Shown here: piece after piece, positions 40,501 through 51,800 of the stretch
Layout: each line of letters begins with the position of its first letter
Numbering within the stretch: position 1 is the stretch's first letter
Assembly: GCA_900239685.1 (NCBI GenBank)
Contig: OENT01000287.1
Location: 1 to 64,000 of the forward strand
Direction: 5' to 3'
Origin: Rotaria macrura
Lineage: Eukaryota > Rotifera > Eurotatoria > Philodinida > Philodinidae
DNA length: 64,000 nt
Program-made: the position numbers and the translations under genes
Notes under the pieces: generated by a model
Database searches by the model: none
What the model was told of the DNA's origin: nothing
The model's input: only the letters and a program-made list of their open reading frames with translations

Positions 40501-42254
40501 TTAGTACAGAAAGTAATTCGTTTATAGTTTCCTTTAGGATCAATCTAGAACAATGTCGAAAAAGCATGTATCTCTTATTGTCTTTCAAATTAGATCTTGT
40601 TATTTGAGGTTTACTGTTTGTGCTTTGAAAATAACAGTAACGTATGCAAGACGATAGAAGAATTCTAATTTCTTATGATTTCTTTCCCATTTTTTCGCAT
40701 ATGAATGGAGCATCAATCTCGCCTAAAATCTATAAAGAATTAAAAATATGTCAATGTTGTCACATTCTTTGTAAACAATTGATAATCAAAGAATATTTTA
40801 TTCAGCTCATTCGTATTCCTCATTCATATACGAGTCTGAATGCACTGTTCATTGAATTAAGTGTCATTAGTGCGAAACCATACATTGAAGTTAACTATGT
40901 CACTATGAATAACTACTTATCTTACTGGTTGACATAAGTAAACGAGTAGTTTAATTTTTAAACTCTAGCTAAATCAATAAGAACCGTCAACAATTAGAAA
41001 TAATTACAAACACCTCGTAATTGTTCGAGTCTATTTTCATGCTATTTTATTGTTTAAATAGAAAATTTGTTCGACTTCAATCATAGAAAAGAAATTTTCG
41101 TTTCCAAAATATCATAATTCTTCTTGTGAGCAAATGTTGATGTAACAAGATAGGAAACCTATACTTCTGTATACTCATGTAGATTTACAATCTATTACTA
41201 AACAAGTCATGCAATTGAATTTTCATGCGATAGATAGTAATGAAGAATTTATAGGTTTACTACTGATTATTTTAGGCATCTTATTAAATCAATACTTATA
41301 TTAATTCCATTGTTTGGTCTTCATTCATTATTTGTTATGTGGGTATTTTATCATAAAAATGAAGGTCATACTATATGGTATTATGTTGCCGTTATATTTA
41401 AAGCTATTTTCGGTGATCTACAGGTATGTATGAAATATATCTAGTCATTATATTTAGACCAAAAAACGACGATTTCGTTTTTTTAGGGTTTTTTTACATC
41501 ACTCATTTACTTTTATTTTAATACTGAAATTCGTTCGGAAGTTCTTCGGCAAGTTCAACGTACTTTATTAACTAATGATACTGTACGACGTAGTTCAGCT
41601 GGGGATACATTATCTACACGTTTATCAGTATTTCGTATATCATGGAATCGTCGTCACCGGTCATCGAATCCAAATCGAAATGAAAAAAGTCGTACAACAG
41701 TAAGATTTTCTTCAACGCAAGTTTTAACTACACGCCAAATATATTGGAGAAAGTTTCTTGCATTTATTTGTCCTTGCTTATATACGACAAGCATTAACAA
41801 TAATAATATTAATGAAACAGTAGAAGACGTCAATCAATCACAACAACGAAGACGAACATCAACTGAACCCATGATTCATTCAAACGGAACCGTGTCTATT
41901 GTCCGAACAAATATAATATTGAAGGATGATCACACAGGTGGTGGTGGTGGTGTTATTTCATCTTTATTAATTCAAAATAATCCAACGAAAGGCACCATAG
42001 ATAACGATGGATTAACATGTGATACGGAAATAATCAAAAACGATAATGATCATGAAGAATTATGCTCGGATGAAAATGATGTTACTTTTAATCAAACATC
42101 ATTTGCTGGTGACCAATCCTCGATTATAATTAATGATGGATTATCACCAAATCGTCTTTGTACTAATAATCATCGCATACGATCGAAAAGTGATGGACAT
42201 GAATTACAAAAACTAGTTCCGGAAACTATTGACGATAATAAATCATTGAGTTGA
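37536..42254 (+). CDS. Class B1 (secretin-family) peptide-hormone GPCR
   Basis: Twelve exons join in frame to 708 residues: 37536-37604, 37853-37909, 38024-38056, 38925-38972, 39036-39114, 39173-39319, 39384-39478, 39540-39631, 39764-39965, 40035-40423, 41276-41423 and 41487-42254. Exon 1 encodes a signal peptide. Exons 2-4 are tiny and encode a polar, potentially glycosylated leader. Exons 5-7 form the hormone-receptor (HRM) domain with Cys residues and CPYEFEDDIRVCW, then LCQYDGTW. The seven-helix part shows FRRLHIPRNLLHMNLF (intracellular loop 1 to TM2), WGWLSPMVWL in TM4, Cys in CWLEGDN (extracellular loop 2), LILIPLFGLH in TM6, and GDLQGFF then TM7 leading to NTEIRSEV. These are class B1 hallmarks. 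The C-terminal tail, about 240 residues, is Ser/Asn-rich with a poly-Gly run. Ligand subtype (PDF, calcitonin, CRF or PTH-like) cannot be assigned. The first four exons rest on splice signals and phase only. Confidence 0.9.
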
Positions 42255-44681
42255 TTATTGCTTTGTTATGGTGATTTATATGAGAAGATATAACTGATTG
42301 AAGACACACACTTTTCTTGATCTGAATACGCATAGATTAGGTGTTTTTCTTTTTTTTTCTTACATTCTTCTGTTGACGCATGGAGAGAAAAGAAGAAAAA
42401 ACATGAAAATAAATACAAACATGTACGTACTATTTTCTTCTTAGAAGGAGATTGAATGAAAAATTTCATTTTTTTTTGTAAATAAACATAATAGTTATAT
42501 TTAGAAGTATGAATCATACACATGTTGACATAGCTCAAAACGAAAAGCAAACTGATTATATGTTTAGAAAAATTATTTGTTAATCGATAGAAATATCTTA
42601 TATGGGGATTAGAATGTTTTCCTAGAACATGTCCAGATTGAAGGAGAAATTTTTTCGACATTGAACAACCATATTAGAGAAGCTACTGACCATATTGGCG
42701 TTATCTTAATAGTTTCTAAGAATATCTCTTTGTGCAGATATTCGAATTCTGTTGGATTTACACGTATCATTCGTTTTTTTTATAATTATTTTTGATTCAT
42801 TGATATTGTTGTGATATATTTTCCAAAAATTAAACGAACATGATATAACCAATACAGAAGATGTCAAATAATTTCATGTTGTTCTTCACATCTGTCATGT
42901 ATAATATTCTTAGAATAGTGAATTTTAACTTGCTTATGGAGAGATTTCAATATCTATAATAGAACTCTTCTCCGTGTTATTTGAAAAGTCTCATTACCCG
43001 CATCAAATCAAAGTCGACTCAATGAGTGTTTTGACTGAATCGGAATTCAGAGATAGATTTCAACTAGGCAGTTTTGTTTTTAAACCAAATACTTAGTATA
43101 ATACAATCTTGAAAATTTCAGTTTTCGACAATAAATGCTTCTATTTGAATTTCGTTAACTTTATATGAAAGTTTGCTTAGTATTTATGTGTGTGTGATAT
43201 TTTGTGTTCTTTTTGAAAAATTTTATCCTTGCGTTCTAAAGATTAAAATCTTTGACAAACTTTGTGAATTAATCTCATACGGCAGATATTCGATTTGATT
43301 GTATGTAAAAACGAGGAAAAAAATGTCGAATAGATAAAACATCGAAAATTTTAAAATTTCTTTATTAAACGTTTACTACTTGTTTAATTTCTGGTGTTCA
43401 GTAGAAGGACGGGAGATCGTTTGATAGCAAATCGGCCCTATAAAACATTTTTATTCAAAACCCTAACTTTCGTATATAGGATGAAAGAGCTCGGCGAACT
43501 GAACATATTTTGTGACGGAACTTGGTCCTTTAAGTGCTACTGTGAAGAGTCATAGCCGAGCCAACTAGCTAATTTAGGGCAATTCTAGATGTTGGCTCTA
43601 CCATAAATCTTTACAGTAGCATTTAAAAGACCAAGTTCCAGCACAAAATAAGTTCAGTTCGCCGAGCTCTTTCATCCTATATACAATAGTTAGGGTTTTG
43701 AATAAAAATGTTTTATAGGGCCGATTTGCTATCAAACCATCCCCCGTCCTTTCATTGATTAGCTAATAGTTTTTGCCAATAGGCTATTGAGCAAGTAAAC
43801 ATTCTGGAGTATCGGCCGGATAGAAAATACAAATAAACAAAGAATATAATCGCCAGCAGGGTGTGGGTATAAGGGAGAACAAGAGTCACATCCACACCCT
43901 TCCGATATTTTTTCGACGTTTTTTCTTTCGACATTTTATTTTGGCGTTTTTACTGCATACCTTCGATTTTATTTGCATTATAAGTTGGTGTCAATTATAA
44001 TGGAAAGTTTAATAAGTATTTGGTTAGAAATTTTCTTTCTCAATATTTTAACTACATAACATTATTCTGATGATTGTTTGATTCATTATTATTATAATAC
44101 GTCGATGAAATCCATCGAAACTAATCCTCAAGAATAAAATAAAAATCATTCTATATGAAAAGTGAAAATACAAATGTTCCAAATAACTCAATTGAAAGAA
44201 AATTCTCGTTCGCAATTAATTATTGATACAATCTATGATCGAATTTGAGTTATGAAAAATTTGAATAAGTTTCAAACAAACCAACACTTATTCGGTATCC
44301 ATTGATTTAATTTTATTGGCTCATTATGTAGCTACGTATTCCGTGTGTAAAGTATAGTAACGTAGCACGGAAGATATAATTTTCAAAGTTGATAAAATAG
44401 TTTTCTACTTTTGTTCTCAAATGTTTACTACCATAAATTGTCTGTCTACGATTATTTGTTTTTCTTTTAACATGCACACATGAAAAAATTTAAAGCAAAT
44501 AATATAAAAGAATATTCTGTAAAATATTTCATTTTCTCCCTATTATAAATCATGTTTCTGCATAAGTCTAAATCTACGTATTCATGACAGCCAATACAAC
44601 TACCATGTCAATATAAGACTCAATAAATTCTCTCTTCTTGCTTTTCCCTTCAAGCAAGGTTATGTTTTATTCACAAAAATA
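42255..44681. other. Intergenic stretch containing a foldback element
   Basis: Apart from the inverted repeat at 43404-43752 there is only AT-rich DNA with short frames. No gene seen. Confidence 0.5.
43404..43752. mobile_element. Foldback/MITE element, 350 bases
   Basis: The arms 43404-43545 and 43590-43752 are reverse complements with few mismatches. The outer ends read AAGGACGGGAGATCGTTTGA and, facing it, the complement ending CCCCCGTCCTTT. The inner blocks carry GAGCTCGGCGAACTGAAC against GTTCAGTTCGCCGAGCTC. About 45 bases separate the arms. A transcript across it would form a long hairpin. No open frame and no clear target duplication. Confidence 0.8.
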
Positions 44682-45621
44682 TTATTCAGTAATCTCATTA
44701 AGAAAATATCTTTCCGCAAAACTTAACCATCCAGATCTTTGCCTAATTGGCGGTAACACTAAAGAAAAGAAAAATAAGGCATCAACGTTCTATAGACGAA
44801 TACAAATATATATATATATATAAATGAAACGTTTTCCTCACCTTCAGGAAAACTCGATTTTGGTGGTTCTTCAGGTTTTTCATTTGCATCTTGAAAACAT
44901 TTAATCAATCGACATATTTCAATAGGATTCCGAATTACACATTGATCATTAATAGTAATGTGACGAAGTATACCACAATCATCGATAAGGAATAAAGCTC
45001 TAAGAAAAAACGATAACATGCACTAAACTTGATAGTATAAGTATTCAAAACAAACCGAAGCGGAATCCCATATTGTTCATCGAGGACACCATAATTTTTA
45101 GTTATTTGCATGGATTTATCAACAAGCAATGGAAAACAAAGATCACGAATACCACCACGTCTAGGTGGCATGTTTAACCTATCAAATGATACGAGAAGAC
45201 ATAACCACTGAAAGGCAAACTGTCTATTATAGAAACCATTTCAAATGACAATATTGACTTTCAATCGAACATCCAATAACTTGAGCATTAAGTTTATTGA
45301 ATTCATTTATATGATCACTGAATGCAATCAATTCTATCGAAAGAAGAAAATATCTATTGTTTATGATTTTCCAATTATTTCAACGCCAACCTGTTGGACA
45401 GAGAGAAGTACTTGATAGTTGAAAAACAAATGAAACATGTAAGTCTATGTATATATCTATTGTCTGCTCTGAAAACTATGTACTTACAAATCCATAGGGA
45501 AGAAGAGTAAAACAACATATTTTTTATCATAATCATTTAATGCTATATCAAATACTTTATTTTTAAATACTGCTATACTTTTAAAATTCGGTGCTGGTTT
45601 ACCAATCAATGGTAGAGGCAT
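44682..45621 (-). CDS. Peroxiredoxin (AhpC/Prx1-like), resolving-Cys motif not found
   Basis: A thiol peroxidase that reduces hydrogen peroxide through an active-site Cys. Six exons give 202 residues, the usual size: 45621-45488, 45410-45391, 45333-45237, 45178-45056, 44999-44842 and 44758-44682. Visible motifs: IGKPAPNF near the N terminus, FFPMDFTSLCPTE (Thr and peroxidatic Cys of the PxxxTxxC motif), VIGCSIESQ, PRRGGI, YGVLDEQYGIPLR, FLIDDCGILRHITIND. The peroxidatic Cys is on a 20-base exon. After IKCFQDANEKPEEPP the VCP motif that holds the resolving Cys in typical 2-Cys enzymes is absent, replaced by a Pro/Glu stretch, and the C-terminal tail (SGWLSFAERYFLNE) does not restore it. It may act as a 1-Cys type or use another Cys; this is inference. 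The ATG follows directly after a TTTAG, so an upstream exon is possible. Confidence 0.88.
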
Positions 45622-45683
45622 CTAAAATATAAATAAATCAATACATGAGTACAAAACAAAACGTACAAGCTACCTTCACTCAC

Positions 45684-45731
45684 GTTGATGATAATATTTG
45701 CTTCAGGACAATGTAACACATGAGCGAGTAA
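45684..45731 (-). CDS. Possible upstream exon of the peroxiredoxin
   Basis: A 48-base open segment bounded by TTTTAG upstream and GTGAGT downstream would splice in phase 0 onto the ATG of the peroxiredoxin. It would add 16 residues containing one Cys (HCPEAN). Splice sites are good, but there is no homology cue, and no start codon in frame was found just upstream. Confidence 0.25.
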
Positions 45732-48700
45732 CTAAAACGCTTTTACTGTTTCTACTACTTCGTCGATAAATCATCGTTTTTATTACTAGATTGTTATGAT
45801 TTTTTCTCTCGTCACGGCATGCTTATTTTAAAACTCAAGCTCCTTCGGAGACACGATGATCATCTGTGCTTTTTAACCATTCTGCTTTTCATTCATCGCT
45901 GACTATCACTATTTTAAACCATTTCTAATGGACGAATAACTCAAAATCAATTGTCACTGTTTGTATTTCAACTAATATATCATTCTTTCTCTCCGATACG
46001 TGTCTAAAGTAAGCGAAAAAAAACAGACGAGCTTCGAGTATGCAAAAAATGGTCCTTAACTTACAAAGCTACATCATATCTAATGCAAGAACAATTTCGT
46101 TTTTTATTTAAATGAACGAATTTTTTTTCAATCGGATTTCAATTTTATGCCTATTATCCTACTTCATGATGTGATCTACACATTTTCTTAGACTTCTTAC
46201 TTTTATTTCCTGATAATTTTCTGCCAAATTGTTTGAATTTAAATACTGATTCAATCCCAACTCAAAATTTCTATCCAACTCCTTCCCTCGTATAAAACAA
46301 ACCCCCAATCAATTACGATACTAGGCTTTTCCTACAGTGAACCCATCAGCTTCTAAACATCGAAAACATTTTCTTGACTCATTGCCAATGAGTCACTGTT
46401 TTAAGAATATTATTTTCGAGAGAATAGTACAAAGTGAGAGCTTTGTCTTTTCTCTGAATATCTCAATAGAACTTTCCAGTATCACAAGAAATCCATCAAA
46501 GTCAATGTATCGAGAAAGCATGACGAAGTTCTCATCGAAAAACGAAAAGTACAGACACACTGTGTTGTGACTTCATTCGAACGAGAAACGTTTTCATGAT
46601 ATCACACACATATAATGCCAGTATTGAATGAAGTTATTAGAAAATTGAAAAGACTATAACAAGATCTGTTTGCCTATGTACGAAAAGTTTATCATGATTG
46701 ACGAAGTTCGTGAAGTAAAACATGCTGGCGATCATGAAATATTGTTGTACCTTATTGGTTGTATAATTTTTTGCATTTATCAACTATTATATTTGAATAA
46801 TTTCAATTGAAGTGACAAGAAAAAAACAAACGAAATTTCATGATGCCGTAGAATGCGTAATGTATATTCGAAAATGAGAAGGCATGGATTGAAGAAGAAG
46901 GAAAAATACTTTTGATCTATATAAATAATATTTAGTTGTAGACTTGAATGAATGATCTTATCAATTATGAATGAATCATTCAATAGCTGTTGATTATTTT
47001 GATATGTTAAAGTATCACTTTCAATAAAATTTCTAAGAAATAATATGTGAGAGTTGTAAACTTCAGTCTTCTATCTAAAGATAGTGACGAAATTTAACGC
47101 ACGATTGAATATAGTTGATATCAATAACGTTTCGTTTTGCATACAACAATAGAAGACCTTTGCAGTTGTGGAACAGAGTCTGATAGAAATAAACTAAAAT
47201 AATCAACCTTTGATTGACAATTAGAAATTACATCATCATTCTGCACAGTTGAATTAATCACTTTGATTTACCTAACCTTTCCATTTTGAGTACGTCTATC
47301 ATACTAAATATGTTTTAACTCTTATTTTGATTTTCAGAATGCAAAATTTCATTTTTACTTAAAGTAGGCATTTGAGAAAGACTATTCTAAAACAATGCAT
47401 GAAAGAAACTACCATGGAACATTCGACAAAGTTATATTTTTGTATTATTTTGATGCTCATTTGGAAAATATATCGTTGCTTATGTGAATTGCTTCAAACA
47501 TTAAGACATTTCAAGCTAAAATTTGAGTCTAATAAAATTCTTAAATCAACATCATGAACATTTTTAAATGGATTTTGATCTTACAAGACATGTTTGTCAA
47601 TTCGAAGTCATAATCATGAAAGAGTCATGAATATTTAGATGACTTTTTTTCTTAAATCGAATTCATACACGCAACATTTTATAGAAGTAGCAGATTTTTC
47701 AGATAGCTGTAAGAAACTACGATAATTGTCATCATTGACATTGAATCAATCGACTGACACTCCTAACTTTTCGATTTAGAATAGTTAAGAAGTTTATTTT
47801 GAAAACCTACAGACTTCTAAAAGATATTCTTCATTGTACACTTTGATAATCACAGTAGAACGAAAATCGCATTGAACTTGGAGAAAGAAAAAATTAATAC
47901 TTTCTATCAAATCACTGTGATTAGTAATCGTTCTTATCGATTGATCATTTCTCGTTTCAAACAGTTTTTGATGAATGTTTGTCACGGGCACATAGTTTCG
48001 AATATTTTACCTTGCTGTTATTTTTTATGTACTCAAAAAGTGAGAGCACCTTATAATCGGTCAGTATGCCCGTCGAACAGTTTACACGATAACTCCGGAA
48101 AGGCTCACTCAATTGTCATTAAATTTCGTACACAGCATTATCTCATTAATATCTCGGTCGAGTTCGAAGATGAGAATAATTCGTCAAAGATTTACTGAGT
48201 TAGAGCAAGAAATATCATTCTTTTCTATGTAAATATTGTCCTATTCCAATTTTTGCGAATCAAAATTTTTGTCACAGTTAAAATGAAAACTCAACTATTA
48301 TATACCATTCGATAAAATATTTCATGGGGTATAAAATGATACTGAATTGTAGTGGTAAATATGCTGCCTTAGAAATTTCCTCAATACCTCATTACCAAAA
48401 AACTATATAAAAATTCATGTATACTGATACTCCTGGTTGTTTCTTTTAGACAGTTTGATCAAAATCAATCTGCCGTCAGCTTCACTTTTTGAAGTACATG
48501 TAACACTCGGATTTGAATGGGAGGTTTTCACATTTTGTCTTCTTCAATGTTACTTAAAACTATAATTTTATAAAGTCTTGCTTTTTCATGAATCGATGAA
48601 TTTTCTCTTCAAGACAGACTAGCTATGATACCTAAGATAAATCTTGAGTTGGGGTATAGTAGTTTCTTACAGTAACGACTCTTTGAAATAACAAATACAT

Positions 48701-48898
48701 CAGTAGTTTACAATACTTTCTAGTTTCAATATTTTTCCCTTTACACCATTCTCATAATGAAGTCTTACTATAAAATAATAAGTATTGTAAAGTCCAGCAA
48801 TCAATTGTTTTATCAATATTTATTTCGATAAAAATATTTGAAAATAAAATTTCTTTGAAAATTTTACAAAGATTTAGATCTTCTCGAATTTTTTCATG
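45732..48898. other. Intergenic stretch with one long repeat copy
   Basis: Contains the left copy of the 405-base repeat (46206-46612). Remaining frames, such as 47872-48198 (+, 108 codons), are unrecognised and lack any domain character. Confidence 0.45.
46206..46612 (+). repeat. 405-base dispersed repeat, copy A
   Basis: Nearly identical to the reverse complement of 49623-50028. It starts at TTTCCTGATAATTTTCTGCC and ends near GATATCACACACA. A 77-codon GTG-initiated frame in it is kept in copy B with one residue changed, but the frame lacks an ATG and the high nucleotide identity alone explains this. Its own ends are not inverted repeats of each other. Confidence 0.8.
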
Positions 48899-51800
48899 TT
48901 ACACTGCAAAGTTCGATTGTGTATCACTTTTGAAGAATATGCCCCAAAATGTTTGCTAAATAAATGAATATTTTGTCCTTGTCAATAATATACTATATAT
49001 ATATAGTAGTCTATAACTTACACGGTTCAACGGAAAAGATCTAGCTGAAACTTCCAACAGATAAAAATAAGGTATAAGTGCCACACAAAGTGGTAACAAT
49101 GTCAACAATACAACATTCCATTGTGTACCTTTTGCACGAGGAAACGCAAAACGAAATAACACTAGTGAAAACATTATTAGATACAAAAACATATTTCCAT
49201 AAACGTGTGAACATACTTCCAAATAAACCAAACCATGCTATTAGTACTGGAGAGAAAATTCCAAGTGTAACAATCATAAAATATTCATGAAAAATAGCCG
49301 AAAGAAAAACTACACAAATTGTCGACAAATTTCGATTACCATTAAATAACTAAAGAGAATAAAGATTTCGATTTGTGTTTTTACATCAAATTTAACGTTG
49401 TTATTACTTGGTTCATATCTTGATACACATAAACATATAACCAATCATGTACAACAACATTCCATGATCGCCAAAATGTTGCAGCCGATGTAAAATTCCA
49501 CCAGTCCTACAAAGTTCATACGAAAGATAATGGCAACAAATAACACAACAATTCATGCTTCATTGGCACATACGAAAACGTTAAGCAACTAGTAAAAAGG
49601 TCAAACAATGCTTGTTTTAGTCTGTGTGTGATATCATGAAAACGTTTCTCGTTCGAATGAAGTCACAACACAGTGTGTCTGTACTTTTCGTTTTTCGATG
49701 AGAACTTCGTCATGCTTTCTCGATACATTGACTTTGATGGATTTCTTGTGATACTGGAAAGTTCTATTGAGATATTCAGAGAAAAGACAAAGCTCTCACT
49801 TTGTACTATTCTCTCGAAAATAATATTCTTAAAACAATGAGTCATTGGCAATGAGTCAAGAAAATGTTTTCGATGTTTAGAAGCTGATGGGTTCACTGTA
49901 GGAAAAGCCTAGTATCGTAATTGATTGGGGGTTTGTTTTATACGAGAGAATGAATTGGATAGAAATTTTGAGTTGGGATTGAATCAGTATTTAAATTCAA
50001 ACAATTTGGCAGAAAATTATCAGGAAACGAAAGTCAAAGGTATGCAATGGGCAAATTGTAGACTATAAACTCATTTATGAAAATATTTATTTACTCTTAC
50101 TTCGTAAAACATTCTGTCAGCAAATCCAAGTAATTCAGCAAATCCGTTTAACCAACAATGAAAAAATCCATAAAAAGCTTAACAAGAAGAAAAGCCAACG
50201 GCAAGAATTTTAGCTCTATGAAACGTCCATGACATAAATGGTTTACCTAGTATCACAATCAGTACACCTGGTAGCATCAAATCAAATATGGTCGTAATCA
50301 TAAATTCAGTGGTTATTTCATCGTTTGTAAAAAATCGTGTAAAAATTGGCATCCAAAAATTAGTTATAACATTATAAATTAAAACTAGAATAATTAAAAA
50401 TTGACCAAACATATTCATCACTACGCTCCATTCAATAGTTGAATTACGAGGGTAACTATCACGATAAAGTAGTGTAGGTGAAAATAGAAAATAGAGATAT
50501 TGATGAAAGTGGCTGAATTTGAAAGGTGATTTTTGATCTAAACATAGACATGATGTATAACAGAATAAATCTTTGAAAAAAGTCAACAAACCATTTGAAT
50601 TACCCGATTGAAGTACTTTTCGAACATTCTCACGTACGAATGAATGTGTTTTCATCAATTGTCTTAGCTAAATAGAAATAATTGATTAGCACTATGAGAT
50701 TCTAGTTTTGTTAGTATAGTTCAATATGATATCTAGAAATAACTACTTAGAAAATTGCTCGATATCTGAACTACGTAGGAAATCGGTGTTCTCTTAATGA
50801 GACGTGATTTGAAAAGAATAATTATTTGTAGACGTAATTAACTAGATGATTTCATGTCGCATAAATAATAATAGAATATTACCATGACATGTCTTCTTTG
50901 TCTCGTAGATGTCGAGAATAAGTTTCTTTTATGTTTGCTTGATGCAATGGATAATAATACTTTTTTTCTTTGTTTATCAATCAGTTCGTGTCACATAGGT
51001 ATGTACCGAGTATTTCTCGGTTTTATTCCAAAATTTTTCTTGAGGATGCTCTAATTATGTGTAGAACTGCATGAATTCTTTCCAAATGCATGTTTATGGA
51101 ACAAACATTTTTCTAGAAAAATGAGATGTCGGCGACGTTTTTACGATATCTGGTTTAATTTCTATTGTAGTTTTACGATACGTCCAAAACTCGAAACCGA
51201 GTTCAAGACTCTCAGTCTCGATCCTGTTTGTACCTTTAGTGAAACTGTAATAAAAGTTGAAAAACGATTCGCCCTATGTTCGGCAACATTTCATTTTGTA
51301 GAAAGTGTTTGCCCTACAAAGTCAACTACTTCAAGAAGTTTTCAAGTCCTTTGTTTTCCCGATTCAACATTGCTTTACAGAAGAGTTGAAGATTTTAATT
51401 TTCAGTCTGTGTACAACCCTAGTGTCACGTTTATTTCTAGCAATCAAATGATTCTTATTCTTTGATTTCAAAACAGATCACTTAAGTGGATTGCTCCTGT
51501 TTGGGACCATCTTTAATTGGTAAAATTCGACCTATGAAGACCTAAAACCAAAAATCCGATTCTCAATTCGTCCCGTCACTTTCGTTCCTAACTACATTCT
51601 AAAAAAATTCGAGCTTTACCGAATCCTTCAAAAAGGTTCGGTAGATGACAAAAAGCTTGCAAATGTTTTGAAAGTTCCAAAAAAAGAATAAAAAAATACA
51701 CGAAACCTTTAAAGGATCTGACCGTGTGCCCGCAATCAGATCCTTTTTTCTTCGAAACCTTTTAAAGCTCGGTGGAGCAAAAAAATGTTTCGTAGGCAAA

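Noticed and set aside
46337-46570. 77-codon frame conserved in both copies of the 405-base repeat
   Set aside because: It begins with GTG rather than ATG, and its conservation follows directly from the near-identity of the repeat DNA. No domain is visible.
47872-48198. 108-codon plus-strand frame
   Set aside because: Long for chance in AT-rich DNA but with no recognisable motif, no repeat of pattern elsewhere and no splice context. Left unannotated.
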